From positions 1 to 64,000 of the forward strand of contig JAFDXL010000005.1 of the NCBI GenBank assembly GCA_018267955.1: a DNA stretch of 64,000 nucleotides, read 5' to 3'. The notes below the pieces were generated by a model that saw only the letters and a program-made list of their open reading frames with translations, did not search any database and was not told where the DNA came from. Source of the stretch: Bacteroidota bacterium (GTDB lineage Bacteria; Bacteroidota; Bacteroidia; Chitinophagales; Chitinophagaceae). Shown here one piece after another: positions 16,804-25,852 of this stretch. Numbering within the stretch: the stretch's first letter is position 1; every line of letters begins with the position of its first letter. The position numbers were made by a program, and so were the translations under genes.

Positions 16804-17838
16804 ATGCAAAAACTATTAGCTATCCTGGCGTGCACTGTTTTATTACTGTTTACCGCACAAGCTGCACCCGATACGCTAACCCTCGCTGAAAAGAAGTCGC
16901 TTGCAGCAGCGTTTGAGCAATCTCCAATTGCCGATTACCAGCGTTTTTTTCATTGGTCGAAACTACACGACACCGCAAAAGCGAGTGAATACCTGCTCAA
17001 AACAAACCCGTATCTGTTGATGTGGGAATGGGCAGATGCTACCAATGCAGATAGTATGCTGCGCACAGAATCACTAACAGAGAACGCACGTAAAACATTT
17101 GCTGCGGCATATGCCAAAGAACGCAACGGTAAGAGATCAGCGTCTTACACCAGCTTTTACAATATGACGGTAGAAGACCAAGCGGTGAGGAACAGTATGG
17201 ATAAGTGTGCCGATACCACCAGTTGCCGCCTCCTGGCACGACGTATGCGTGTTACCGATAGCATACATGCAGCTTATCTATATAGCTATGTGCAGCAAAA
17301 CGGCTGGCCTACGCTTGAAAATGGTTCTATGCCTGCTATGCTGCTGGCGATACACGATCATGCACACCATACATTCTACAAACCATATATACAGGCTGCT
17401 GTGCTAAAAGGGCAGGCTGACCTAAGCGGCTTAATGCTCATCAATATGTTCATTAAAAACAACACTTCTGATGGCGCACTTGAAAAAGCACTGGCAACAG
17501 GCAATGTGATCAAATACAATATCAGCGAAATGCTTACAGACAGGATGCCGGCAGCCCTTGGCAGGATACAGAAAAAGGTGAAAGAATTATGTGGTACGCG
17601 TTACAGGCGCCAGTATATATTTTATACCCCTCGTAAAATAGAATCTGATGATTGGTGTACAAAGCAACAGCACACCGCTAATTGTATTATAGTACAATTT
17701 CAAAAAGAACTGCAACCTGCATGTAAAATCAGCTTCCGTGACGAAGAAGTATGGGATGTGCGGCACGAGCCCTCAGAGAAGAGAGCACTATACCTGGTAT
17801 TCTATGGGTTTGGCAAGGAGATATATAGCAGCTATTAG
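16804..17838 (+). CDS. Exported protein of unknown function
   Basis: The protein has 344 residues and a signal peptide (MQKLLAILACTVLLLFTAQA) cleaved before APDTLT. The mature part is mainly helical. It contains paired cysteines (DKCADTTSCRLLARRM near residue 140) and an internal DHAHHTFYKPY motif. I do not recognise the family. It is divergent from the gene at 16043-16702. Confidence 0.65.
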   Translation: MQKLLAILACTVLLLFTAQAAPDTLTLAEKKSLAAAFEQSPIADYQRFFHWSKLHDTAKASEYLLKTNPYLLMWEWADATNADSMLRTESLTENARKTFAAAYAKERNGKRSASYTSFYNMTVEDQAVRNSMDKCADTTSCRLLARRMRVTDSIHAAYLYSYVQQNGWPTLENGSMPAMLLAIHDHAHHTFYKPYIQAAVLKGQADLSGLMLINMFIKNNTSDGALEKALATGNVIKYNISEMLTDRMPAALGRIQKKVKELCGTRYRRQYIFYTPRKIESDDWCTKQQHTANCIIVQFQKELQPACKISFRDEEVWDVRHEPSEKRALYLVFYGFGKEIYSSY

Positions 17839-17921
17839 TTTCACTCTTTCAGACACCTGCAAAGCGGGATAGCAGCGGCAGCACCCATTTACATCAGCAA
17901 CACCATAGTGTAGCAAATGCA

Positions 17922-18491
17922 CTAGGGCGTATTGCGGCGAATATACCCACTATAAATACCTTGCATATGCAGCGTGTCTGCAAAACCCTGCAGGGCAGGC
18001 TTATTAATATTTAACCTGTAAAAGACGGCCTTAAAGCTACCACTAATCATATGGGTAGTGCTATCATAGCTGCTAACGGTTACATAGTTGTCATAGGAGC
18101 TATCTACCCTGTATATATTCGCGGTTGCCTGATCCGATACAGTAAACGTGGCCATGCAAGTATCCTGTAATGTAGCGTTGCCGGCGGGTTGGTAATAATA
18201 ATCAGGGTAAATCTTTTGTTTACCTATGGTAGGGGCTATTCTATTAATAACAAATTGCTGTGCCTCAAATCCATTAATGAAATATGTAGCTTGCATGTCT
18301 ACAAGCCTGCCATCGTTGTGGTTAAATACTTCTACTGTTTGATGAGCCCAGGTATTGCCATTGATATCTCCGGTTAATGAGCCAGTATTAAATTGCATGG
18401 CTGCATCAAGAGGTGTAGGTTCTTTAATATGTTGCTTTTTGCAAGATACACAGCATAAGATAGCTACAGGTAATAAGTAAATAAGACGCAT
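17922..18491 (-). CDS. Lipoprotein of unknown function
   Basis: The protein has 189 residues and a lipobox (LPVAILCCVSC, lipid Cys17) followed by KKQHIKEPTP. The mature part begins with a strand motif LTGDINGNTWAHQTVEVF and is predicted all-beta. It resembles DUF6252-type Bacteroidota lipoproteins (GDINGNTW-like start), but this match is from memory of the pattern and is weak. It probably sits in the outer membrane. Confidence 0.7.
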   Translation of the reverse strand: MRLIYLLPVAILCCVSCKKQHIKEPTPLDAAMQFNTGSLTGDINGNTWAHQTVEVFNHNDGRLVDMQATYFINGFEAQQFVINRIAPTIGKQKIYPDYYYQPAGNATLQDTCMATFTVSDQATANIYRVDSSYDNYVTVSSYDSTTHMISGSFKAVFYRLNINKPALQGFADTLHMQGIYSGYIRRNTP

Positions 18492-18597
18492 AGGATAGTT
18501 TTTCGTAAAAATATAATCCTGCCAAAAGCTATACCGTTATAGGAATATCAATTCTGAAACATTTAACATCTTTTGCTGACACCCTGCATTACGATCT

Positions 18598-19677
18598 TTA
18601 CGTCTTTATTGTTTTTGTTGCATACAACCTGTCGCGCAGGTAAAATGCAAGTCTTACCAGCAGTATCAATGCCGGCACTTCTACCAGCGGGCCTATCACT
18701 CCTACAAATGCTTCGCCCGAATTGATACCAAATACACCTATAGCTACTGCTATTGCCAGCTCAAAATTGTTACCTGCAGCCGTAAACGCAATAGATGCAT
18801 TGCGGGAATAATCTGCACCCAATGCTTTGCCGGTAAAGAAGCTCACCAGGAACATAATAGCAAAATATATAACCAGCGGAATGGCTATGCGCACCACATC
18901 AAAAGGTATATTTACGATCAGCTGCCCTTTGAGGCTAAACATCACTACAATAGTAAATAGCAGGGCTATTAATGTAATGGGAGATACCATGGGCACAAAC
19001 TGCTCACGAAACCATTGCTCACCTTTAATGGCTATAAGGCCATACCGGCTGATGATACCTGCGGCAAATGGTATTCCCAGGTAGATACCTACGCTGCGGG
19101 CTATTTCGCCAATAGTTACATTCACTTCCATTCCGCTCATACCAAACAACGGCGGCAATACGGTGATAAAAACATAGGCATATACACTGTACAGCAATAT
19201 CTGGAAGACACTGTTCAGCGCTACCAGCCCCGCAGCGTATTCCCTGTTGCCATCGGCCAGCTCGTTCCATACGATCACCATAGCAATACAGCGCGCAAGC
19301 CCTATAAGTATCAGGCCGGTCATATAATGCGGGTACCCATGCAGAAAAATGATCGCTAAAGCAAACATCAGTATCGGTCCTACTATCCAGTTAAGAAACA
19401 GGGATGCACCCAGCACTTTGGTATTTTTAAATACTTCCTTCATGTTCTCGTACTTCACCTTTGCCAGCGGCGGGTACATCATCAATATCAGCCCGATGGC
19501 TAATGGTATATTGGTAGTACCTGATGAGAAAGAATTGATGAACGAGGAAGAAGAAGGTATAAAATACCCTATGGATACACCTGATGCCATAGCAAGGAAT
19601 ATCCACAGGGTAAGGTATCTGTCAAGAAAGGAGAGCTTTTTACGCTCTGCTGCAGGTGTGCAATTGTTAGAGGACAT
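18598..19677 (-). CDS. acr3: ACR3-family arsenite efflux transporter
   Basis: The protein has 359 residues with about ten membrane helices. ACR3 signatures include [20 protein letters not shown] at the start, [20 protein letters not shown] (with the arginine-cysteine pair), [16 protein letters not shown] and [21 protein letters not shown]. It exports As(III) from the cytoplasm using the proton gradient. It is the last gene of the operon arsR-arsC-arsM-acr3, 30 bases after arsM. Confidence 0.95.
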   Translation of the reverse strand: MSSNNCTPAAERKKLSFLDRYLTLWIFLAMASGVSIGYFIPSSSSFINSFSSGTTNIPLAIGLILMMYPPLAKVKYENMKEVFKNTKVLGASLFLNWIVGPILMFALAIIFLHGYPHYMTGLILIGLARCIAMVIVWNELADGNREYAAGLVALNSVFQILLYSVYAYVFITVLPPLFGMSGMEVNVTIGEIARSVGIYLGIPFAAGIISRYGLIAIKGEQWFREQFVPMVSPITLIALLFTIVVMFSLKGQLIVNIPFDVVRIAIPLVIYFAIMFLVSFFTGKALGADYSRNASIAFTAAGNNFELAIAVAIGVFGINSGEAFVGVIGPLVEVPALILLVRLAFYLRDRLYATKTIKT

Positions 19678-19707
19678 TGTATTTACTTAGTTTCTTATTA
19701 AGCCTGT

Positions 19708-20544
19708 TTAGCAACATCCTGCACCAGGTGTGCAGCAATTGGGTTTGCGGGCAAATACCGTAATACTATAGATGCCTGTACCACTGTTTTTAAATGTGGT
19801 GATCTCCTCCGCACTCAGGTAACCACTCAGTATATCATCCGGTATCGTTATCTTCTTTTCTTTCTGTATGGTGATGGATTCAAAGCCTGCATCTTTGATA
19901 AAGCCCATGTATTCGTTCTTTTGTATGGCACCGCTTACGCAGCCTGCATACATCTCGGCAGCTTGTTGCAGGTTGGCTGGCAATATACCATCCAGTACTA
20001 TATCAGAGATACTGAAGTGCCCACCCGATTTCAGTACACGAAATATTTCGCTGATAACATTCTTTTTATTAGGTACCAGGTTCAGCACACAATTGCTTAC
20101 TACTACATCGGCAACGCCGCCGCCAACAGGCATTTGTTCTATATCTCCCTGCCTAAACTCTACATTGTTATAGCCCAGCTTATCTGCATTGATGCGCGCT
20201 TTGCTGATCATCGCCTCGGTAAAGTCTATACCTATTACCTTGCCTGTTTCACCGGTAAGCGAGCGTGCTATAAAACAATCGTTACCTGCACCACTGCCCA
20301 GGTCTATCACGGTATCGCCGGGCTTTATTTGCGCAAACTCTGTCGGCAGGCCGCAGCCCAATCCCAGGTCGGCATCGGGGTTATATCCTTCCAGTTGGGT
20401 ATAGTCTTCGCTCATGATGTTGTATACCTCTGTGCTGCAGCCACCTGCACCGCAGCAGGATGATGCATTGGTTTCTTTGTCCTGCAAGGCTATCTCACTA
20501 TACTTCTGCCTTACCAGCTCCTTCAGTTCTTGTTCGTTTTGCAT
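19708..20544 (-). CDS. arsM: Arsenite methyltransferase
   Basis: The protein has 278 residues. The SAM-binding motif is VIDLGSGAGNDCFIARSL. Cysteines known to bind As(III) in ArsM are present in LGLGCGLPTEF, VVVSNCVLNL and MYAGCVSGAI. Additional Cys-rich patches lie at the N-terminus (SSCCGAGGCSTEVYNI) and the end (NCCTPGAGCC), as in many bacterial ArsM proteins. It methylates arsenite to less retained forms. It lies between arsC and acr3, 21 bases after arsC. Confidence 0.94.
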   Translation of the reverse strand: MQNEQELKELVRQKYSEIALQDKETNASSCCGAGGCSTEVYNIMSEDYTQLEGYNPDADLGLGCGLPTEFAQIKPGDTVIDLGSGAGNDCFIARSLTGETGKVIGIDFTEAMISKARINADKLGYNNVEFRQGDIEQMPVGGGVADVVVSNCVLNLVPNKKNVISEIFRVLKSGGHFSISDIVLDGILPANLQQAAEMYAGCVSGAIQKNEYMGFIKDAGFESITIQKEKKITIPDDILSGYLSAEEITTFKNSGTGIYSITVFARKPNCCTPGAGCC

Positions 20545-20565
20545 TTGTCTGATATTTTTTGGTGA

Positions 20566-21012
20566 TTAATTCGCATTCCAGAAAGCAGGGTCGCCCGCTT
20601 CTTTAATAAAGCGCTCCACCGATGCTTTTATCTCATCCCTTATCGGGCGTATCTGTTGTAATTTTTCTTCTTCTGTTCCTGTAAACTGTGATGGGTCGTT
20701 AAAGTACCAGGCGATGCGTATGCTTTTGCCGGGGAATACCGGGCATTTCTCTGCGCTGGCTTCATCGCATACGGTAACTACAGCATCATAGGTTTTGCCA
20801 TGCTCTATCAATGTGGCAGCTTCTTTTGTCTGGTGCATACTGATGTCTATGCCTGTTTCCATCATAGCCTTTACTACAAGCGGATTCAATACGCCTTTTT
20901 CTATACCTGCGCTTTCAGCTACAAAATGGCCGTGGCCCAGCGCGTTCAGGAAACCTTCTGCCATCTGGCTGCGGGCAGAGTTGTGGATGCAAACAAATAA
21001 TACTCTTTTCAT
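20566..21012 (-). CDS. arsC: Arsenate reductase, low-molecular-weight phosphatase type
   Basis: The protein has 148 residues. The P-loop VLFVCIHNSARSQMAEGFLN is at the N-terminus with the catalytic Cys in CxxNSARS. Further down are YDAVVTVCDEASAEKCPVFP, with the resolving cysteines of the thioredoxin-coupled class, and IAWYFNDPSQFTGTEEEKL. It reduces As(V) to As(III) for methylation or export. It starts 10 bases after arsR. Confidence 0.94.
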   Translation of the reverse strand: MKRVLFVCIHNSARSQMAEGFLNALGHGHFVAESAGIEKGVLNPLVVKAMMETGIDISMHQTKEAATLIEHGKTYDAVVTVCDEASAEKCPVFPGKSIRIAWYFNDPSQFTGTEEEKLQQIRPIRDEIKASVERFIKEAGDPAFWNAN

Positions 21013-21022
21013 AAGGTTGTTA

Positions 21023-21352
21023 TTAACAGCATTTATTATTTAGATCTATTTCTGTGAAGAATCCTGCCAGCATCTGCCTGTATTCTGTCCATACCTTGGG
21101 GCTGATGCAATAACATACACTCGTACCTTCTACCGTGCCTTGTATCAGCCCTGCGTTCTTTAATTCCTTCAGGTGTTGGGATATCGTTGGCTGTGCCAGT
21201 CCCAGTGCATCCACCAGGCTGCCACATACGCAGGCATTGGTTTTGAGCAGGTATTGCAGTATAGCAATACGGGCCGGGTGTGCAATGGCTTTTGCCATAT
21301 TTGCCAGCTCATTTTGCTTTTTGGTAAACAGGTCTGTCTTGGTCGCACCCAT
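21023..21352 (-). CDS. arsR: ArsR arsenic-responsive repressor
   Basis: The protein has 109 residues. The winged helix includes KTNACVCGSLVDALGLAQPT with the metal-sensing ACVCG cysteines at the start of the DNA-reading domain, then ISQHLKELKNAGLIQG. Further cysteines are in SVCYCISP and at the C-terminus (NNKCC). It should release the operator when As(III) binds. It is the first gene of the operon; a dyad overlapping its promoter lies just upstream. Confidence 0.94.
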   Translation of the reverse strand: MGATKTDLFTKKQNELANMAKAIAHPARIAILQYLLKTNACVCGSLVDALGLAQPTISQHLKELKNAGLIQGTVEGTSVCYCISPKVWTEYRQMLAGFFTEIDLNNKCC

Positions 21353-21366
21353 CTATTCATCTATTT

Positions 21367-21401
21367 ATTGCAATATTACGATTAATGGAAAACAAACCAA
21401 A
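21367..21401 (-). promoter_or_regulatory. ars operon promoter and ArsR operator
   Basis: On the minus strand TTTG (21401-21398), 19 bases and TAATATTG (21378-21371, one mismatch to TAnnTTTG) form a promoter. The imperfect dyad ATTGCAATATTACGAT (21367-21382; six of eight pairs match) covers the -7 element, so bound ArsR would block polymerase. Confidence 0.6.
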
Positions 21402-21429
21402 TTAAATTTTATTTGTGTGTCTAATTTTC

Positions 21430-22602
21430 CTAAACCTTGCTTGTTAGATATGGCAACCTTGCCAGGTAAATGACCACACCAATAGCAATAATACCGGTAG
21501 TGATGAAAGTAGCCGCAGGGCCAAAGCCGTACCACAACAGCCCGGCAATACTGCTGGCCAGTAAGGCGCAGATACTTTGAAAAGCTGCAAACGTGCCTAT
21601 AGCAGTTGCTACCTGTGCTTTGCTAACCATATTACTGATCCATGCCTTGGAGATACCTTCTGTAGCAGCAGCATACAGGCCGTAGGTAAAGAAGAGCACA
21701 AAATAATAATAACGGCTACCCGGTATGGCCATACCAAAATAAGTGAGCGCAAACAACACGAGGCCTATCAACAGCATACGTTTAAGCCCTACCCTGTCTG
21801 CTATAATGCCAATAGGAAAGGCCGCGAGTGCATATACCAGGTTGTAAAAGATATACACCAGTATCACCGACTGGTCGTTCAGCCCGGCACTCTTTGCGCG
21901 CAGCAGCAGGAACACATCTGAACTATTAAACAAAGTAAACACCAACAATCCGCCCGCCAGCTTCCGGTAAATGGCGGGGCTTTGCTTCCAGTAACCGAGG
22001 AAGGCAAAAAAAGATACACGTTCACGCTGTATAGGTTTATTGCTTTTATCTTTTATCAGTGTGGTGCAGATAACGGCAAGCACACCCGGTGCAAAAGCGA
22101 TCAGGAACAACGTTTTGTACTGCTGCGGATGGTATTGCAGGTATAGCAATGCCGCCAAAGGCCCCAGTACCGCCCCTACTGTATCCATAGAACGATGGAA
22201 GCCAAATATCTTTCCCTTGTTTTGAGGTGTGCTTTCGTCAGACAGTATCGCATCTCTCGCGGCAGTACGTACACCCTTACCGAGGCGATCTATAGTGCGC
22301 ACGCCAAATATCCATAGCGGCGCAGTAAACAATGCCATCAGCGGTTTGGATATTGCACTGAGTGCATAACCCATCTGCACAAAGGGCACGCGCCTGCCGC
22401 TATTGTCGCTCCAGTTACCAAAATATCCTTTACTGAATCCCGCAGTTGCTTCCGCTAATCCTTCCAGCATACCTATCAATACTACGGAGAAGCCAATGCT
22501 TTGCAGGTATATCGGCATAATGGGATACAGCATTTCGCTGGCCGTATCGGTAAACAGGCTCACTAACGACAGTATCCATATTGTGCGGGTAATAACTTTC
22601 AT
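21430..22602 (-). CDS. Major facilitator superfamily transporter
   Basis: The protein has 390 residues and about twelve membrane helices. It contains the MFS loop motif in YFGNWSDNSGRRVPFVQMGY and the distinctive RTIDRLGKGVRTAARDAILS. LPS-like gene names cannot be assigned; the substrate is unknown. It lies upstream of arsR on the same strand with a 77-base gap that contains the ars promoter, so it is probably transcribed separately but may read into the operon. Divergent from the Crp/Fnr gene. Confidence 0.85.
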   Translation of the reverse strand: MKVITRTIWILSLVSLFTDTASEMLYPIMPIYLQSIGFSVVLIGMLEGLAEATAGFSKGYFGNWSDNSGRRVPFVQMGYALSAISKPLMALFTAPLWIFGVRTIDRLGKGVRTAARDAILSDESTPQNKGKIFGFHRSMDTVGAVLGPLAALLYLQYHPQQYKTLFLIAFAPGVLAVICTTLIKDKSNKPIQRERVSFFAFLGYWKQSPAIYRKLAGGLLVFTLFNSSDVFLLLRAKSAGLNDQSVILVYIFYNLVYALAAFPIGIIADRVGLKRMLLIGLVLFALTYFGMAIPGSRYYYFVLFFTYGLYAAATEGISKAWISNMVSKAQVATAIGTFAAFQSICALLASSIAGLLWYGFGPAATFITTGIIAIGVVIYLARLPYLTSKV

Positions 22603-22646
22603 CGCCCGATGAAGTTACTTTGTTTTCACAGCTTTCAGGTAACCAT

Positions 22647-22654
22647 TATATTTG
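22647..22654 (+). promoter_or_regulatory. -7-type promoter element close to the Crp/Fnr start
   Basis: TATATTTG fits TAnnTTTG and lies only five bases before the ATG at 22660. Transcription would begin at about the start codon, giving a leaderless or nearly leaderless message. A TTTG exists at 22619-22622 but the 24-base spacing is longer than usual. Confidence 0.4.
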
Positions 22655-22659
22655 GGGAT

Positions 22660-23214
22660 ATGATCCAGTGGCTCAAAGATCAATTCCCTCAAATAGCGAA
22701 GCACTATGCAACTTATGCCGCCAATTTTCGTCGCAAAGAAATACCGGCCAAAACTATATTGCTACGCGAGGGCGAGGTAGCCCGCAAACTGTTTTTTATA
22801 GAACAGGGTTGTATGCGTATCTGGTTCAACGACGATGGGCGTGATATTACCATGCAGTTTTTCTTCGAAGGAAGTTGCGTGGCATCATACGAAAGCCTGC
22901 GCACCGGGCAGCCTGGTTTATATACACTAGAAACTCTGGAGCCCTGCATCGTACACGAGATCGACAAGGACGACTTCGACCGGATGGAAAAAGAAATACC
23001 TGCCATACGCGACGAGATGGAGAGCTTTATTTACAGGCGTTGGTTTTACTACCAAAAGCTTTTCCTTTCGCGCATCAGGGATACACCACAGCAACGCTAT
23101 AAAATCCTCGGGGCAGATCATCCGCATATTATTGACCGTGTGCCACAGCATTATATCGCATCTTACCTCGGCATTACATCTGTATCGCTTAGCCGCATCA
23201 AGAATAAGGTGTAA
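22660..23214 (+). CDS. Crp/Fnr-family transcriptional regulator
   Basis: From the ATG at 22660 the protein has 184 residues. The cyclic-nucleotide-like beta-roll shows KTILLREGEVARKLFFIEQG and MRIWFNDDGRDITMQFFFEG. The short C-terminal HTH is VPQHYIASYLGITSVSLSRI. A longer start at 22609 has no conserved extension. There is no Fnr iron-sulfur cysteine cluster. The effector is unknown. It is followed by an oxidoreductase gene and a dyad that could be its binding site. Confidence 0.9.
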   Translation: MIQWLKDQFPQIAKHYATYAANFRRKEIPAKTILLREGEVARKLFFIEQGCMRIWFNDDGRDITMQFFFEGSCVASYESLRTGQPGLYTLETLEPCIVHEIDKDDFDRMEKEIPAIRDEMESFIYRRWFYYQKLFLSRIRDTPQQRYKILGADHPHIIDRVPQHYIASYLGITSVSLSRIKNKV

Positions 23215-23250
23215 AAACTTCCCGCGCATTAACAATTGTTATTGGGGTGG

Positions 23251-23270
23251 AATTTCATCGTAATGAAATT
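23251..23270. promoter_or_regulatory. Palindromic operator candidate upstream of the MDR gene
   Basis: AATTTCAT (23251-23258), CGTA, ATGAAATT (23263-23270) is a perfect dyad with a four-base centre. It lies 25 bases before the oxidoreductase ATG and 37 bases after the Crp/Fnr stop. Crp-type proteins bind dyads of about this size, so it may be their target. This is inference. Confidence 0.45.
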
Positions 23271-23294
23271 TGCATTTCAAATAACTGTAAGAAG

Positions 23295-24269
23295 ATGAAA
23301 GCAGCAGTATTGCACCAACTGGGCACCGCACCCCGCTACGAAGATTTTCCCGACCCCAAACCTGCAAACGACGACGAACTACTGTTAACCATAAAAGCGG
23401 CCAGCATCAAAAACCTGGACCGTGCCCGTGCCAGCGGACAGCATTATGCCAGCCATACCAACCTGCCGGAAGTAGTAGGCATGGATGGTGTAGGGGTGTT
23501 GCAGGATGGCACACAGGTATATGCTATTGGCAACACAGGCATGATAGCGGAAAAGGCGCTTACAGGCATAAACAGGTATATACCCATACCCAACGGTATA
23601 GCTGATGCCACCGCGGCAGCATTACCTAATGCGGTATTGGGCAGTGCTGTAGCACTACACTATAAAGCACAGCTACAACCCGGGCAGACGATCCTTATAA
23701 ACGGGGCTACCGGTGTTACCGGAAAAGTAGCAATACAGATAGCCAAACATTATGGCGCAGCACATATCATCGCCACAGGCCGCAACGCGGAGCAACTGGC
23801 AAAACTGCCGGCATTGGGTGCAGATGAGGTCATATCACTGAAACAGGACGATAAAGACCTGATGGCGCAACTAAAAGCGGTGAACGAAAAATATCCTATT
23901 GATGTGGTGCTGGACTATACATGGGGCAAACCCATAGAGCTGATCCTACAATCGCTAAAAGGTGGAGGCATGCATCATGTAAGCCGCAAAGTGCGCATCG
24001 TAACAGTTGGCAGTATGGCTGGTGAAGAGATCAGCTTATCATCAGGTACCTTGCGCAGCTCTGCCATAGAGATATTGGGATCAGGCATTGGCAGCATCCT
24101 GCCCGAAGAAATGCACGGATACCGTGTAAGTATTTTGCCTGAAATGTTTCGGCTGGCAGCAGATGACAAACTGCATATAGATACCGACACTATACTGCTG
24201 AAAGACGTAGAGCAGGCTTGGCTTACGCATAACAACCCCGGCAGCAGGCTGGTGGTGATGATGGGGTAG
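23295..24269 (+). CDS. Zinc-independent MDR oxidoreductase (quinone oxidoreductase-like)
   Basis: The protein has 324 residues from the ATG at 23295; a GTG-initiated extension from 23247 would translate the operator-like palindrome. The MDR fold is clear: MKAAVLHQLGTAPRYEDFP, LPEVVGMDGVGVLQDG and the NAD(P)-binding ILINGATGVTGKVAIQIAKH. The catalytic zinc ligands of alcohol dehydrogenases are absent. It resembles QOR-type enzymes that reduce quinones or enones with NADPH. Confidence 0.88.
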   Translation: MKAAVLHQLGTAPRYEDFPDPKPANDDELLLTIKAASIKNLDRARASGQHYASHTNLPEVVGMDGVGVLQDGTQVYAIGNTGMIAEKALTGINRYIPIPNGIADATAAALPNAVLGSAVALHYKAQLQPGQTILINGATGVTGKVAIQIAKHYGAAHIIATGRNAEQLAKLPALGADEVISLKQDDKDLMAQLKAVNEKYPIDVVLDYTWGKPIELILQSLKGGGMHHVSRKVRIVTVGSMAGEEISLSSGTLRSSAIEILGSGIGSILPEEMHGYRVSILPEMFRLAADDKLHIDTDTILLKDVEQAWLTHNNPGSRLVVMMG

Positions 24270-24450
24270 CCGTTAGTTGATTGGTTGATTAGTTAGTTAG
24301 TAGGACTACATGATAGTAAGTTAATAGAGCAATAGGGCGATAAGCTAATAATTATTAATAAGCATGACCTTATTAACCCATTTACCCTATTAACTTATTA
24401 TCCCAATCAACCATTCAACCAATCAGCTAAAACCCCTTATCTTCATAAGG
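24270..24450. repeat. Spacer with long imperfect inverted repeat
   Basis: TTGATTGGTTGATTAG (from about 24276) and CAATCAACCATTCAACC (from about 24403) are imperfect inverted copies. The AT-rich centre also has mirrored units (CCTTATTAACCC, TTAACTTATTA). The units match those at 5746-5780. No gene is present. Confidence 0.6.
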
Positions 24451-25812
24451 ATGAAAGCATTCCTTTGTTTTGCGCTTTCTCTGTTTGTAAGCGTACAATT
24501 ACATGCCCAGGCTCATTATGCCTTTAAAAGTTATGATATAAGCAAGGGTATAGCATCATCGCAGCCCGATAGGTTTACCCCCTTTGGCAAGCAAATGGTG
24601 TTTTCGGCCATTACACCGGCAACAGGCCGCGAACCCTGGATAAGCGATGGTACAGGAGCAGGCACCTACATGCTTCGGGATATAGCTACCGGCGATCATA
24701 GCGGTAACCCCACGGGGTTCACAGTGCTGGGCAACAAACTATACTTCGCAGCAACAGACTCTGCAAGTGAGGCGCTATGGGTAAGCGATGGTACAAAAGC
24801 AGGCACGCATATAGTACAGCGTATTATTCCATTTAGCTCCATCTTTACCGATGAAACACAAATTGTAACCGTTCATAACAAACTATTATTACGTGGTCAG
24901 GATGCCACCGGCGATGTAGAATTATGGGTAAGCGATGGTACAGATACAGGTACGCATCTGCTCAAAAACATCAACCCACTTGGCAGCAGCTATCCGCTAA
25001 ATATGTTTGCCTATAATGGCAACGCTTACTTTACAGTAGACGACGGTGTGTACGGCAACTGTATATGGGTATCAGATGGCACACCGCAGGGCACACATAT
25101 ATTACTGCCCGGCAACCCTGCCGCAACGCCTTCGTTTTTCAAACACTGCCCGCCTGTAGTATGCAATGGTAAAATGTACTTTGTAGCTAATGATAATGCG
25201 CACGGAACCGAACTATGGATCACCGATGGCACTGAAGCAGGCACGCATATCATCCGCGACTGCCCGGGCTGCGACGGTGCAGAAATCCGTCCCCCTGCCG
25301 TTATGAATGGTAAGGTATATTTTGCTGGTAATACCCAAACCAGTACCGGCAACCTATGGGTAACGGATGGCACTGCCGATGGCACATTGCTTGTTTACAG
25401 CCCCAACCCTACAGGCCATAGCGATATTGCTGAAATCGCAGTGCTGAACAATAAGCTATACTTTAACGCCTACGAAGAAACGTATGGTAACGAAATGTGG
25501 ACAAGCGATGGCAGCCCATCTGGCACTCACTTATTCAAAGACATGAACCCCGGCGAGCAAAGCGCCTATCCTGCTCAATACTATGTTTTTGGCAACAAGT
25601 TGCTGTTTACAGCGGTTTCAGAAGGCAGGAAATCTTTTTACTATACAGATGGAGAAACGATAGGTGAGCTAAAACCGGCCAATGCACCTAAGGTAGTACC
25701 ACATGATCTTAATGGTGCTGTCGCTAACGGCATCTTTTACTTCGTTGCAGATTATGCGGATGGCGCAGGTTACGATCTATGGTCTGTAAAAGAGGTAACG
25801 GAGAGGGAATAA
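24451..25812 (+). CDS. ELWxxDGT-repeat protein without a sorting domain
   Basis: The protein has 453 residues and a signal peptide (MKAFLCFALSLFVSVQLHA). Seven to eight ELWxxDGT repeats follow, for example EPWISDGTGAGTYMLRDI, ELWVSDGTDTGTHLLKNI and ELWITDGTEAGTHIIRDC. It ends at DLWSVKEVTERE, exactly where its paralogues begin the T9SS sorting domain. The next gene starts 40 bases later, so no relic of the domain remains. It should be exported to the periplasm, but without a visible T9SS signal its final location is open. Confidence 0.88.
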   Translation: MKAFLCFALSLFVSVQLHAQAHYAFKSYDISKGIASSQPDRFTPFGKQMVFSAITPATGREPWISDGTGAGTYMLRDIATGDHSGNPTGFTVLGNKLYFAATDSASEALWVSDGTKAGTHIVQRIIPFSSIFTDETQIVTVHNKLLLRGQDATGDVELWVSDGTDTGTHLLKNINPLGSSYPLNMFAYNGNAYFTVDDGVYGNCIWVSDGTPQGTHILLPGNPAATPSFFKHCPPVVCNGKMYFVANDNAHGTELWITDGTEAGTHIIRDCPGCDGAEIRPPAVMNGKVYFAGNTQTSTGNLWVTDGTADGTLLVYSPNPTGHSDIAEIAVLNNKLYFNAYEETYGNEMWTSDGSPSGTHLFKDMNPGEQSAYPAQYYVFGNKLLFTAVSEGRKSFYYTDGETIGELKPANAPKVVPHDLNGAVANGIFYFVADYADGAGYDLWSVKEVTERE

Positions 25813-25852
25813 TAACATTTTTTCTTAATTTAAATCTACAAACCTCATTCCT

